64,000 nucleotides of DNA from Streptomyces canus (GTDB taxonomy: Bacteria > Actinomycetota > Actinomycetes > Streptomycetales > Streptomycetaceae). The position numbers and the translations under genes were made by a program. This document shows positions 1 through 7,642 of the stretch, piece after piece. Location: assembly GCF_001514145.1 (NCBI RefSeq), contig NZ_KQ948666.1, forward strand, positions 284,138-348,137. Reading direction: 5' to 3'. Numbering within the stretch: position 1 is the first letter of the stretch; every line of letters begins with the position of its first letter. Under the pieces are notes generated by a model that was given only the letters and a program-made list of their open reading frames with translations, was not told the origin of the DNA and did no database searches.

Positions 1-62
1 AGCAAGGTGGCGGCGGTCCTGACCGCGACCCCCGGAATCGAGGTCAGGATACGGTTCGTCAC
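1..62 (-). pseudogene. IS110-family transposase fragment, cut by window edge
   Basis: Read on the minus strand from a GTG at 62, about 20 codons give MTNRILTSIPGVAVRTAATL. This resembles the conserved 'L-T-S-x-PG-[IV]-x-V-R-T-A' start of the Transposase_20 domain of IS110 elements. An in-frame TGA lies a few codons upstream (minus strand, near 78-80), and the sequence beyond it is a tandem repeat. The N-terminal RuvC-like half is therefore missing at this end. The gene may continue beyond position 1, outside the window. The short length limits certainty. Confidence 0.45.
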
Positions 63-266
63 AGGGCACCCGCGCTTTCAGCGGGTCCGGTCCGTCGGCC
101 CCCGCGCCTCGCAGCGGGTCCGAGCCGTCGCAGGGCGCCCCGTCTTGCAGCGGGTCCGAGCCGTCGCAGGGCCCCGCTTTGCAGCCGGCCCAACCCGACC
201 CAGGGCACCCCGCCCTGCAGCCGGCCAACCCGCCGCAGGGCACCCCCGTCTCGCAGCCGCCCCGGT
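55..266. repeat. Minisatellite-like tandem repeat, ~33-36 bp unit, about six copies
   Basis: Units begin with CAGCGGGTCCGAGCCGTC or diverged forms (CAGCCGGCC...) at 79, 112, 148, 182, 218 and 254, a spacing of 33-36 bp. A partial unit precedes at about 55-78. Copies at 112 and 148 are nearly identical; those at 182-254 have drifted. The array fills the gap between the transposase remnant and the stop codon of the dienelactone hydrolase gene. I see no convincing coding function in it. Confidence 0.8.
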
Positions 267-280
267 CCTCAGTGCAACCC

Positions 281-988
281 CTAGCCCAGCCATTCGTGCA
301 GGAACGGCACCGTGCTCTCCCACGCGCGGGTGGCGGACTCGGCGTCGTAGACCGGGCGGCCGTCGTTGAAGAAGGCGTGGTTCGCCGGGTAGAGGCGCAG
401 GTCCGGGGTGATCCCGGACTGCTCCCGGACGGCCTCGCGCAGAGCGTCGAGGCTCTTCGCCGGGATGCTCTCGTCCAGCTCGCCGTAGTGGCCCAGGATC
501 TCCGCCTTCAGGCCCGAGAAGTCGGGCAGCTCGCCCTGGATCACGCCGTAGAACGGCACCGCCGCGCTCACCCGGGAGTCGGCCGCCGCCAGGTACAGGA
601 CGAATCCGCCGCCCATGCAGAAGCCGACCGCGCCGACCGTGTCCGAGGTGACCTCGTCCAGCGACAGCAGGTGGTCGACCGCGCCGGAGAGCAGCTCCAC
701 ACCCCGTGAGACCGGGAGGTCCTGCATCATCCGCAGGGCCTCGGCGCTCTCGTGGGCGACATTGCCGCCGTACAGGTCGGGGGCGAGGGCCACGAGGCCC
801 TCCGCCGCCAGCCGGTCGGCGACGTCGGCGATGTGGTCGGTCAGGCCCCACCACTCCTGGATGACGATGACACCCGGCCCGCTCCCGGACGGCGGCAGTG
901 CCAGATAGCCGTGCGCGGTGGTGCCACCGCTCGGGAAGGTGACGTTCTGGCGGGCGGGAGCTCCAGTCGACTTCGGCAGTTCTGTCAT
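281..988 (-). CDS. Dienelactone hydrolase family protein
   Basis: A 235-residue cytosolic alpha/beta hydrolase. It shows the family's cysteine nucleophile elbow G-F-C-M-G-G-G (Cys124), an acid in HYGELDES, and the catalytic His in YPANHAFFND, i.e. the Cys-Asp-His triad of dienelactone hydrolases. Family members open lactone rings such as dienelactones from chlorocatechols, but Streptomyces paralogues mostly have unknown substrates. The ATG at 988 is preferred over longer in-frame starts because AGGAG lies just upstream. It is divergent from the VOC gene at 1167 and they share a palindrome at 1118-1135. Monocistronic: the tandem repeat follows its stop. Confidence 0.85.
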   Translation of the reverse strand: MTELPKSTGAPARQNVTFPSGGTTAHGYLALPPSGSGPGVIVIQEWWGLTDHIADVADRLAAEGLVALAPDLYGGNVAHESAEALRMMQDLPVSRGVELLSGAVDHLLSLDEVTSDTVGAVGFCMGGGFVLYLAAADSRVSAAVPFYGVIQGELPDFSGLKAEILGHYGELDESIPAKSLDALREAVREQSGITPDLRLYPANHAFFNDGRPVYDAESATRAWESTVPFLHEWLG

Positions 989-1117
989 GGTGCTCGACTC
1001 CTGTGCGGCAGTCCGGTGATGGGGCGCCGGAGCCGTGACCCCGGCGGTGATCACCAGCCTGTCACGCGGCGCACGGCCCACACACAGGAGCCCCTGCGGA
1101 TCGGACTGGCGTCAAGG

Positions 1118-1135
1118 AGGTTTTACGTATAACCT
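1118..1135. promoter_or_regulatory. Candidate operator between divergent genes
   Basis: AGGTTTTACGTATAACCT is an 18-bp palindrome broken by one mismatched pair. It lies in the 178-bp divergent gap between the dienelactone hydrolase (start 988) and the VOC gene (start 1167), about 30 bp before the latter. A symmetric, A+T-richer block in this context suggests a dimeric repressor site. No regulator gene is adjacent, so the binder is unknown. Confidence 0.5.
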
Positions 1136-1166
1136 CTCCCGTCAACCACCCGTCCGAGAGGTTCCG

Positions 1167-1559
1167 ATGAGACGCATCGCCCTGGTCACCCTCGTCGTCG
1201 ACGACTACGACGAGGCGATCCGCTTCTACACCGAAGCTCTCGGCTTCCGGCTCATCGAGGACGCACCCCGCCCCGACGGCTCCCGCTGGGTCGTCGTACG
1301 GCCTGACGAGCGCGAAGGCGGCACCGACCTGCTGCTCGCCCGCGCCAAGGACGAGGCTCAGCAGGCCCGGGTGGGGGACCAGACCGGCGGGCGCGTCGGC
1401 TTCTTCCTGCACACCGACGATTTCGCCCGCGACCACGCCCGCATGCTCGGCGCGGGCGTGACCTTCCTGGAGGAGCCGCGCCACGAGCCCTACGGCTCGG
1501 TCGCCGTCTTCCAGGACCTCTACGGAAACCGCTGGGACCTGCTCCAGCCCGCCGACTGA
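1167..1559 (+). CDS. VOC family (glyoxalase/bleomycin-resistance fold) protein
   Basis: 130 residues, a single vicinal-oxygen-chelate domain with paired beta-alpha-beta-beta-beta modules. It opens RIALVTLVVDDYDEAIRFYTEALGF and ends DLYGNRWDLLQP, with the usual C-terminal glutamate position replaced by Asp (RWDLL). The start at 1167 follows a purine-rich stretch (GAGAGG) and matches where the domain begins; upstream in-frame residues look untranslated. Substrate is unknown; the family includes metal-dependent lyases, dioxygenases and binding proteins. Probably controlled by the palindrome at 1118-1135. The adenosine deaminase gene follows 42 bp later on the same strand. Confidence 0.85.
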   Translation: MRRIALVTLVVDDYDEAIRFYTEALGFRLIEDAPRPDGSRWVVVRPDEREGGTDLLLARAKDEAQQARVGDQTGGRVGFFLHTDDFARDHARMLGAGVTFLEEPRHEPYGSVAVFQDLYGNRWDLLQPAD

Positions 1560-1601
1560 CCTTCACCGCCACCCTGCTCGAAGTCCGAGGAAGACCCCGC
1601 C

Positions 1602-2666
1602 ATGACCGCTACGCGCGTAGACGCCGAACTGATCCGCCGCCTCCCGAAGGCCGTCCTGCACGACCACCTCGACGGCGGCCTGCGCCCCGCCACCGTGGTG
1701 GAGCTCGCGGCGGAGGTCGGCCACACCCTGCCCACCACCGACCCGGACGAGCTCGCCGCCTGGTACTTCGAGGCAGCCAACTCCGGGGACCTGGTGCGCT
1801 ACATAGCCACCTTCGAGCACACCCTCGCCGTCATGCAGACACGTGAGGGCCTGCTGCGCACGGCCGAGGAGTACGTCCTCGACCTGGCCGCCGACGGGGT
1901 CGTGTACGGCGAGGTGCGCTACGCCCCCGAGCTGAACACCAACGGCGAACTGACCATGGCCGAGGTCGTCGAGACGGTCCAGGAGGGCCTGGCCGCCGGT
2001 ATGGCGAAGGCCGCCGCCGCGGGCACCCCGGTACGGGTCGGGACGCTGCTGTGCGGGATGCGGATGTTCGACCGGGTGCGCGAGGCCGCCGACCTGGCCG
2101 TGGCCTTCCGGGACGCCGGTGTCGTCGGCTTCGACATCGCCGGCGCCGAGGACGGCTTCCCCGCCGCCGACCACCGGGACGCCTTCGAGCACCTGCGCCG
2201 CGAGAACGTTCCGTTCACCATCCACGCCGGCGAGGCCCACGGCCTGCCCAGCATCCACCAGGCCGTGCAGGTGTGCGGCGCCCAGCGCCTGGGCCACGGG
2301 GTGCGGATCACCGAGGACATCGTCGACGGCAAGCTCGGCCGGCTAGCGGGCTGGGTCCGGGACCGCCGGATCGCCCTGGAGATGTGCCCGACCTCCAACC
2401 TCCAGACCGGCGCCGCCACCTCGATCGCCGAGCACCCCATCACCGTCCTGAAGGACCTGGGCTTCCGGGTCACCCTCAACACCGACAACCGGCTCGTGTC
2501 CGGTACGACGATGACCCGGGAGATGTCCCTGCTGGTCGAGGACGCGGGCTGGACGGTCGAGGACCTGCGCACGGTCACGGTGAACGCTCTCAAGAGCGCC
2601 TTCATCCCGTTCGACGAGCGCAGGGCCCTCATCGAGGACGTCGTCCTGCCGGGCTACGCGCTCTGA
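1602..2666 (+). CDS. add: Adenosine deaminase
   Basis: 354 residues, full length for the family. It converts adenosine (and deoxyadenosine) to inosine plus ammonia in purine salvage. Zinc and catalytic residues are visible: H20-D-H22-L-D-G-G, T-I-H208-A-G-E211-A-H-G, L-G-H-G-V-R-I, and N-T-D295-N. CPTSN precedes the last block, as in bacterial Add proteins. It follows the VOC gene by 42 bp and may be cotranscribed. Its last 13 bp overlap the end of the convergent DinB-like gene whose stop is at 2654. Confidence 0.93.
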   Translation: MTATRVDAELIRRLPKAVLHDHLDGGLRPATVVELAAEVGHTLPTTDPDELAAWYFEAANSGDLVRYIATFEHTLAVMQTREGLLRTAEEYVLDLAADGVVYGEVRYAPELNTNGELTMAEVVETVQEGLAAGMAKAAAAGTPVRVGTLLCGMRMFDRVREAADLAVAFRDAGVVGFDIAGAEDGFPAADHRDAFEHLRRENVPFTIHAGEAHGLPSIHQAVQVCGAQRLGHGVRITEDIVDGKLGRLAGWVRDRRIALEMCPTSNLQTGAATSIAEHPITVLKDLGFRVTLNTDNRLVSGTTMTREMSLLVEDAGWTVEDLRTVTVNALKSAFIPFDERRALIEDVVLPGYAL

Positions 2667-3163
2667 AGCAGCCCTCGCAGATAGGCGGCCTGTCCGACGT
2701 GCTGGAGATCGTCGGACAGGACGCTGATCAACCGGACCGCCAGGGTGACCGGCGGATCCCAGTTCTCGTCCACGACCCGGTCCAGGTCCGCGGCGGTCAG
2801 CCCGCGCAGGGCTTCGAGGCTCTGGGCGTGCACGGCGTCGTAGTAGCCGGTCAGCAGGTCGGCGGAGTCGACCCGCACCTTGGCGACCTGCGCGGAAGTG
2901 TGGCCGTACCCGATGTCATGGGGCTTCAGGTCCAGTCCGAAGCGCTTCTCCCAGTCCTGCGTCAGCCAGACCTGGTCGAGGCCGAAGGCGCCGGCAACGT
3001 GGTCGTCCTGGACGCGGGTGAGATGCCAGACCAGCCAGGCCACGGAGTTGGCGTCGGGGCCGGGGCGACGGTGGAGGTCGTCGAGGGTCAGGCCTTCGAC
3101 GGCCGCGTGGACCTCTTCCTGGATGCGGGTGTACGCGTCGATGAGGATGTCCTTTGCATGCAT
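2654..3163 (-). CDS. DinB-like / DUF664 four-helix protein (putative thiol-dependent transferase)
   Basis: 169 residues, helical. It carries the pattern of DinB/DUF664 proteins: N-terminal helix, then NSVAWLVWHLTRVQDDHVAG with the metal-ligand His in W-H-L-T-R, and a late DDLQHVGQAAYLRG supplying further His residues. In actinobacteria this fold includes mycothiol-dependent S-transferases, but the substrate is unknown. ATG at 3163 is chosen over GTG at 3172 because GAGGGTGG is properly spaced from it. It converges on add with a 13-bp overlap. Confidence 0.8.
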   Translation of the reverse strand: MHAKDILIDAYTRIQEEVHAAVEGLTLDDLHRRPGPDANSVAWLVWHLTRVQDDHVAGAFGLDQVWLTQDWEKRFGLDLKPHDIGYGHTSAQVAKVRVDSADLLTGYYDAVHAQSLEALRGLTAADLDRVVDENWDPPVTLAVRLISVLSDDLQHVGQAAYLRGLLQSA

Positions 3164-3191
3164 GGTGTCCACCCTCGCGCATCGCGCCGCG

Positions 3192-4694
3192 TCACGCGTC
3201 GGGAATCCAACTCCCGTGGAAACCCAGCGGCACCCGTCCCGGCAGATGGATCCGGGCGACCGGCTCGCCGCTGAAGTCCTGGGCCGCGAGAATCACCAGG
3301 TCCGAGGCCCCGCGATCGGGGTTGTGCACATACGCGATCGCGTACCCGTCGTCCTCGGCGGCCCGCTCGTCGCAGGGGTCGGACGGCACGAACACGGCCT
3401 CGCTCGCCGCCGCGCCCCGGGGCAGCCGGTGCACCTGCGAGGTGCCGCGCAGCAGGTCGTGCTTGATGAGCGCGTTGCTGAACGCCCGGTCGGGTGGATT
3501 GCCGTCGACCGCCTGATAGGCCAACGCCATCTCCGCGGCTGCCGCCGAGTAGCCGTAGCGGTGCCGGCGGGACACCAACGCCTCGTTGACGCGCGGGAAT
3601 TCCTGCGGGCGGTCGTCGAGGGTCCGGGTCCGTACCCGCCCCTGACGCAGGTCCACCGTCCAGCGGTCCAGCCGGGGGGTGCCCGCCCCGTACGGCCCTC
3701 CCGAGCCGTTGCCCGCCACGAGGAAGGGCGCGTCGAAGTTAGTCATGTCGATGACCAGGTTCGGGCCCTCCTCGTAGGCGTTGAGGGTGTGCGAGTAGTA
3801 CACCGGGTCGACCTCGAACCAGCGGACCGCACCCCCGGCGCGAGGCAGCACGCCGACCCGTGCCGGATGCCGGTCGTTCCAGACGTACGGCACCATGTCG
3901 CCGCGCTCGGCGCCCGCCGGGTCGAAGGTGACCGGCATGTCGAGGATCACCACATGGTTCTCGGTGAGCGCGAAGTCGTGGATCATCGGCGCGTCCGCCA
4001 CCGGGATCCGCGTGCTGCGCGAGACGCGGCCCGCCGGGTCCACGACCAGGTGCCGCACATGGTCCCAGGTCGGGTAGTAGGCGATCGCGTGCAGTTCACC
4101 GGCGTGCACGTCGTACTTGGTGTGCGCGGTGAACGCGCCCTCCAGGGTGCCCCGGAAGTCGTACGTGCCCACGGTGTTCAGCTCGTCGTCCAGCTCGTAC
4201 GGCAGCGGCCCGCTCTCCTGGAGCGCCAGGATCCGCCCCCGGTGCGGGATCACATGGGTGTTGCAGGGGAAGTCGTCCGGCGGCACCGGGCCCGGGTAGG
4301 GCTCGCCGAGCTTCTTCGTCACCTGCGACGAGCGCACCCAGCGGTTGCGGTACCACTCCGCACGGCCCTCGCGCAGCCGGACGCCGTGCACCATGCCCTC
4401 GCCGAGCATCCAGTGGTGGGCGCGCGGGTCCTCAAGGCCCAGAGCGTTGGGGCCGTTGCGCAGATAACGGCCGTTGAGCTCACGCGGGATGCGCCCGGTG
4501 ACCGGCAGGTCGAAGGCCGTCAGCTCCTCGGTGACCGGCTTGAAGGCGCCCTCCAGGAACGGGAAGTGGCGCGTGGGCGTCGGGCGCGGTGCCGCGGAGG
4601 CGGGGCCCGCGCCCACTCCCGTGCCGGCCAGGCCGCCCGCGGCCGCGACCGCCGCCGCGCCGCGCAGTACGTTCCGTCGTGTGGGGTCCGTCAT
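3192..4694 (-). CDS. Secreted carotenoid oxygenase (RPE65/CCD-like) family protein
   Basis: 500 residues. The N-terminus has a twin-arginine signal (TRRNVLRGAAAVAAAGG, cleavage near ASAAPRP), so the enzyme is probably exported folded. The rest is a seven-bladed-propeller carotenoid cleavage domain: early NGRYLRNGPNAL, histidines that could bind Fe(II) in THVIPHRG, HAIAYYPTWDHVRH, IHDFALTENH and the C-terminal LGFHGSWIPD. Relatives cleave carotenoid or stilbene double bonds. The native substrate is unknown, and a TAT-exported member is less common than a cytosolic one. AGGAG lies before the ATG. It is followed 28 bp later by the DinB-like gene. Confidence 0.85.
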   Translation of the reverse strand: MTDPTRRNVLRGAAAVAAAGGLAGTGVGAGPASAAPRPTPTRHFPFLEGAFKPVTEELTAFDLPVTGRIPRELNGRYLRNGPNALGLEDPRAHHWMLGEGMVHGVRLREGRAEWYRNRWVRSSQVTKKLGEPYPGPVPPDDFPCNTHVIPHRGRILALQESGPLPYELDDELNTVGTYDFRGTLEGAFTAHTKYDVHAGELHAIAYYPTWDHVRHLVVDPAGRVSRSTRIPVADAPMIHDFALTENHVVILDMPVTFDPAGAERGDMVPYVWNDRHPARVGVLPRAGGAVRWFEVDPVYYSHTLNAYEEGPNLVIDMTNFDAPFLVAGNGSGGPYGAGTPRLDRWTVDLRQGRVRTRTLDDRPQEFPRVNEALVSRRHRYGYSAAAAEMALAYQAVDGNPPDRAFSNALIKHDLLRGTSQVHRLPRGAAASEAVFVPSDPCDERAAEDDGYAIAYVHNPDRGASDLVILAAQDFSGEPVARIHLPGRVPLGFHGSWIPDA

Positions 4695-4761
4695 CTTCCC
4701 TACTCCTGACCGTAGTTGTCCTCGGGGACGGTCATGAGTCTGGTTCGCGGGACGGATCAGG

Positions 4762-5679
4762 TCACGAGGTGTGGACCCCGTCGGGGGGTGTACTCAGACC
4801 CCCTGTTTCCAGCAGCGCCATCAGCGCCCGCGCCGCCGGGCTCGTCGCCTGCGAGGGCGGCAGCAGGGCGACCGTCTCGTACACGGTCTCGCCGGTGCCC
4901 TTGACCGGCAGAGCCGTCAGCGACGACCGCTTGTGCCGGAAGTGCTGGGGCACGACGGCCACGCCGAGGTTCTCGTCCACGAGGTCGAGGAGACTGTGCA
5001 CGTCGTTGACCTCCAGCGCGACGTTGCGGCGCAGTCCCGCGGCGGCGAAGGCGGCGTCGGTGGTGCGGCGCGGGCCCCAGTCCGGATGGAAGTCGACGAA
5101 GACCTCGCCGCCCAGATCCTCCGGCGTCACGGCCGCGCCGAGGGCCGCGAGCCGGTGGCTGGGGTGGCACAGCACGGTCATGGGCTCGCTCGACAGCGGA
5201 ACGACGCGCAGCTGGTCGGTGTCCTGTTGCGCCGCCCGGACCGCGAAGGCCAGATCGAGGCGTCCGGCGGCGACCTCCTCGGCGAGGGCGGCGGACCCCG
5301 CCTGGCGCAGACAGATCTCGACGTCCGCATGCTGCCGTCGGAACGCGGCGAGCAACCCCGCCACATGCAGTCCGGCGATGCACTGTTCGGAGCCCAGCGC
5401 GAGCATCCCGCGCAGCACCCCCTGCACGGCCGCCACCGCCTCATGGGCCGAGCGCACCTGCGCCAGGATCCGCTCGGCCTCGCCGAGCAGCGCCCGCCCC
5501 GCGGGAGTGAGCGTCACCCGGCGCGTGGTCCGCACGAACAGCGGGGTCTGCAGCTCCCGCTCCAGCGCCCGAATGGACGCGGACAGTCCCGACTGGGACA
5601 CCAGGAGCCGCTCGGCGGCCCGGGTGAAGTGCTGGTCCTCGGCGACCGCCACGAAGTGTTGGAGATGGCGCAGTTCCAT
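4762..5679 (-). CDS. LysR family transcriptional regulator
   Basis: 305 residues. Winged-helix DNA-binding domain at residues 1-60 (MELRHLQHFVAVAEDQHFTR, SQSGLSASIRALERELQ), then the periplasmic-binding-protein-like effector domain. Length is normal. It is divergent from the aldo/keto reductase at 5804; the 124-bp gap holds an ATCCG-N11-CGGAT dyad of LysR-box geometry. The usual arrangement predicts autorepression and effector-dependent activation of the reductase gene. The effector cannot be inferred. Confidence 0.93.
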   Translation of the reverse strand: MELRHLQHFVAVAEDQHFTRAAERLLVSQSGLSASIRALERELQTPLFVRTTRRVTLTPAGRALLGEAERILAQVRSAHEAVAAVQGVLRGMLALGSEQCIAGLHVAGLLAAFRRQHADVEICLRQAGSAALAEEVAAGRLDLAFAVRAAQQDTDQLRVVPLSSEPMTVLCHPSHRLAALGAAVTPEDLGGEVFVDFHPDWGPRRTTDAAFAAAGLRRNVALEVNDVHSLLDLVDENLGVAVVPQHFRHKRSSLTALPVKGTGETVYETVALLPPSQATSPAARALMALLETGGLSTPPDGVHTS

Positions 5680-5692
5680 GATTGAGAAGCCT

Positions 5693-5713
5693 ATCCGCTG
5701 AATTCCATCGGAT
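5693..5713. promoter_or_regulatory. Candidate LysR binding site (ATCCG-N11-CGGAT)
   Basis: A five-base inverted repeat separated by 11 bp (T-N11-A type) sits 14 bp upstream of the LysR start and about 90 bp upstream of the divergent aldo/keto reductase. Position and geometry match a LysR recognition site controlling both genes. No experimental support is implied. Confidence 0.45.
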
Positions 5714-5803
5714 TCTTCTGTTGGACCAATGCCCCCAGGTCGCGAAAGAGTGGACAGAGGTTCAAGACCCTGGTTTCACCGTGCCAACCCCTCTGGAGTC
5801 GCG

Positions 5804-6799
5804 TTGTACACCGCACACCCCGACCGCTACGCGGAGATGCCCTACCGGCGCACCGGACGCAGCGGCCTGAAGCTTCCCGCGATCTCGCTCGGCCTGTGGC
5901 ACAACTTCGGCCCCGCGGACCGTACCGTCGAGACCCAGCGGGCCATCCTGCGGCGCGCCTTCGACCTCGGTGTCACCCACTTCGACCTGGCCAACAACTA
6001 CGGCCCGCCGCCCGGCGCCGCCGAGTCCGCCTTCGGTGAGGCGCTCAAAGCCGACCTCGCGGCCTACCGCGACGAGCTGATCATCTCCACCAAGGCCGGA
6101 TACCTGATGTGGCCCGGTCCGTACGGCGAGTGGGGTTCCCGCAAGTACCTTCTGTCCTCGCTGGACCAGAGCCTCACCCGGATGGGCCTGGACTACGTCG
6201 ACATCTTCTACTCGCACAGGCCCGACCCGGAGACTCCGCTAGAGGAGACGATGGGCGCCCTGCACACCGCGGTCCAGCAGGGCAAGGCGCTCTACGTCGG
6301 CATCTCGAACTACTCGGCCGAGCAGACCCGCGAGGCCGCCCGCATCCTCGGTGAGCTGGGCACCCCGCTGCTCATCCACCAGCCGCGCTACTCGATGCTG
6401 GACCGCCGCCCCGAGGACGGCGGTCTGCTGGACGCGCTGGACGAGCTCCAGGTCGGCTCCATCGTCTTCTCCCCGCTGGAGCAGGGCCTGCTGACCGGCC
6501 GCTACCTCGACGGCATTCCCGAGGACTCGCGAGCCGCGAGCGACAGCCCGTTCCTGAACTCGGACGCGGTCACCGAGGACCTGGTGCAGCAGCTCCGGGA
6601 GCTCGACGACATCGCCAAGGGCCGCGGCCAGACCCTCGCCCAGCTGGCCCTGGCCTGGGTCCTGCGCGGCGGCCGCGTCACCTCGGCGCTCGTCGGAGCC
6701 AGTAGCCCGAAGCAGATCGAGGACAGCGTGGGCACGATCGCCAACCTGGACTTCGACGCGGAGGAACTGGCGAGGATCGAGGCGATCGTCAAGGGATGA
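5804..6799 (+). CDS. Aldo/keto reductase (L-glyceraldehyde-3-phosphate reductase/YghZ-like)
   Basis: 331 residues if started at TTG 5804, which has GGAG five bases upstream and gives an N-terminus (YTAHPDRYAEMPYRRTGRSG) like other YghZ-type proteins. It is an NADPH-dependent TIM barrel with catalytic residues visible in D-L-A-N-N-Y (Asp and Tyr), S-T-K-A-G-Y (Lys) and SHRPDP (His). Cofactor contacts VGASSPKQIEDSV are near the end. This subgroup reduces small aldehydes such as methylglyoxal or L-glyceraldehyde 3-phosphate. Likely under the divergent LysR regulator; a terminator follows at 6839. Confidence 0.88.
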   Translation: MYTAHPDRYAEMPYRRTGRSGLKLPAISLGLWHNFGPADRTVETQRAILRRAFDLGVTHFDLANNYGPPPGAAESAFGEALKADLAAYRDELIISTKAGYLMWPGPYGEWGSRKYLLSSLDQSLTRMGLDYVDIFYSHRPDPETPLEETMGALHTAVQQGKALYVGISNYSAEQTREAARILGELGTPLLIHQPRYSMLDRRPEDGGLLDALDELQVGSIVFSPLEQGLLTGRYLDGIPEDSRAASDSPFLNSDAVTEDLVQQLRELDDIAKGRGQTLAQLALAWVLRGGRVTSALVGASSPKQIEDSVGTIANLDFDAEELARIEAIVKG

Positions 6800-6838
6800 C
6801 CGACGCGGCCGTCATGGCCGCGGGAGGTTGAACGGACG

Positions 6839-6860
6839 GGCACCGGCTTCGGGCGGTGCC
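6839..6860. terminator. Hairpin terminator between convergent genes
   Basis: GGCACCG and CGGTGCC form a 7-bp stem around an 8-base loop (GCTTCGGG), 40 bp after the aldo/keto reductase stop and 42 bp past the stop of the convergent DUF1905 gene. No U-tract follows, as is common in Streptomyces. Probably serves both directions. Confidence 0.6.
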
Positions 6861-6902
6861 AGGGTCCGCTGCTGGTGATGCGGCCACGTGGGGGAGGCCT
6901 GA

Positions 6903-7187
6903 TCAGCCGGTTCGCTCCTCGATGCGCACGGTGACCGTGTCCCCGGCCTCCTTCCCGATGGCCTTCCGCACGTCGGCCTTCACGGGCAGCATGTGGGTGC
7001 CGTCCCCGAGCGCCATGAAGGAGCTCTGGAAGGGGTGTCCGTCGACGGTCCCGCGGACCTTCACCAGTCCGCGGGTGCCGAAGAACTCGACGGAGGCGGG
7101 CCAGTGGACACAGGTCCAGCTGCCCTTCTCCGGTTTCCTGCTGAGGACCGCGGTGAATTCCGCGTCCACTTCTCCGGTAGCGGCCAT
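6903..7187 (-). CDS. DUF1905 domain protein
   Basis: 94 residues covering one DUF1905 beta-barrel domain (FTAVLSRKPEKGSWTCVHWP ... VKVRGTVDGHPFQSSFMALGDG ... LPVKADVRKAIGKEAGDTV). The family is small, widespread and of unknown biochemical function, often fused or adjacent to YdeI/OmdA-like domains. ATG at 7187 is preferred because GGGAGG is directly upstream; the longer in-frame extension would run through a large hairpin. That hairpin (7197-7235) abuts the ribosome-binding site. Confidence 0.8.
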   Translation of the reverse strand: MAATGEVDAEFTAVLSRKPEKGSWTCVHWPASVEFFGTRGLVKVRGTVDGHPFQSSFMALGDGTHMLPVKADVRKAIGKEAGDTVTVRIEERTG

Positions 7188-7196
7188 GAGGTCCTC

Positions 7197-7235
7197 CCTC
7201 GCCGGTGGCTTCTCTTCAAGAGACCACCGGCGAGG
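7197..7235 (-). terminator. Long hairpin between the NTF2-like and DUF1905 genes
   Basis: CCTCGCCGGTGG (7197-7208) pairs perfectly with CCACCGGCGAGG (7224-7235). The enclosed TCTCTTCAAGAGA adds an inner 6-bp stem. It begins 24 bp after the stop of the minus-strand NTF2-like gene, so it is well placed to terminate it. Its 3' arm also runs into the Shine-Dalgarno of the DUF1905 gene, so it may limit that gene's translation in read-through RNA. Confidence 0.65.
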
Positions 7236-7258
7236 GGAAAACTCATCGCGGCCGTCGC

Positions 7259-7642
7259 TCACGCCCCGTCCGGAACCCGGTCGAGAAAGCCGAGGACACT
7301 CCTGATCCGGCCGTCACCGGCCAGCGTGATCACGTCGGATCCGGCGACGGGCGCCGACCCGTCGACCTCACTCACGAGCTCCCAGGAGAACCGCGCGGTG
7401 TCGTGATGCCCGTCGACGGCGCCGGTGAGCCGGAAGGCGAAACCGGGGAACTGCTCGTGGGCCGCCGCGATGACCCCGGCGATCTGCTCGTGGCCGACCA
7501 CGTCGGCGAGCGGGTCGGTGTATCCGCCGCCCACCGCCCAGGCGGCCGCCACCGCTTTCGTACGTGCCTCCGGCTCCCTGGAGTTCCAGGCTTCGAAGTA
7601 GCGGCTGACGGCGTTCTCGTAACGATCTGTGTTCACGGGCAT
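7259..7642 (-). CDS. SnoaL-like / NTF2-fold protein
   Basis: 127 residues, a single cone-shaped NTF2-like domain: N-terminal helix VSRYFEAWNS, the turn YTDPLADVVGHEQIAGVIAA, and strands FAFRLTGAVDGHHDTARFSWEL and DVITLAGDGRIRSVLGFLDR. Relatives are ketosteroid isomerase-like enzymes, polyketide cyclases or ligand-binding proteins; no catalytic assignment can be made here. It stands alone upstream of the DUF1905 gene. Confidence 0.82.
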   Translation of the reverse strand: MPVNTDRYENAVSRYFEAWNSREPEARTKAVAAAWAVGGGYTDPLADVVGHEQIAGVIAAAHEQFPGFAFRLTGAVDGHHDTARFSWELVSEVDGSAPVAGSDVITLAGDGRIRSVLGFLDRVPDGA

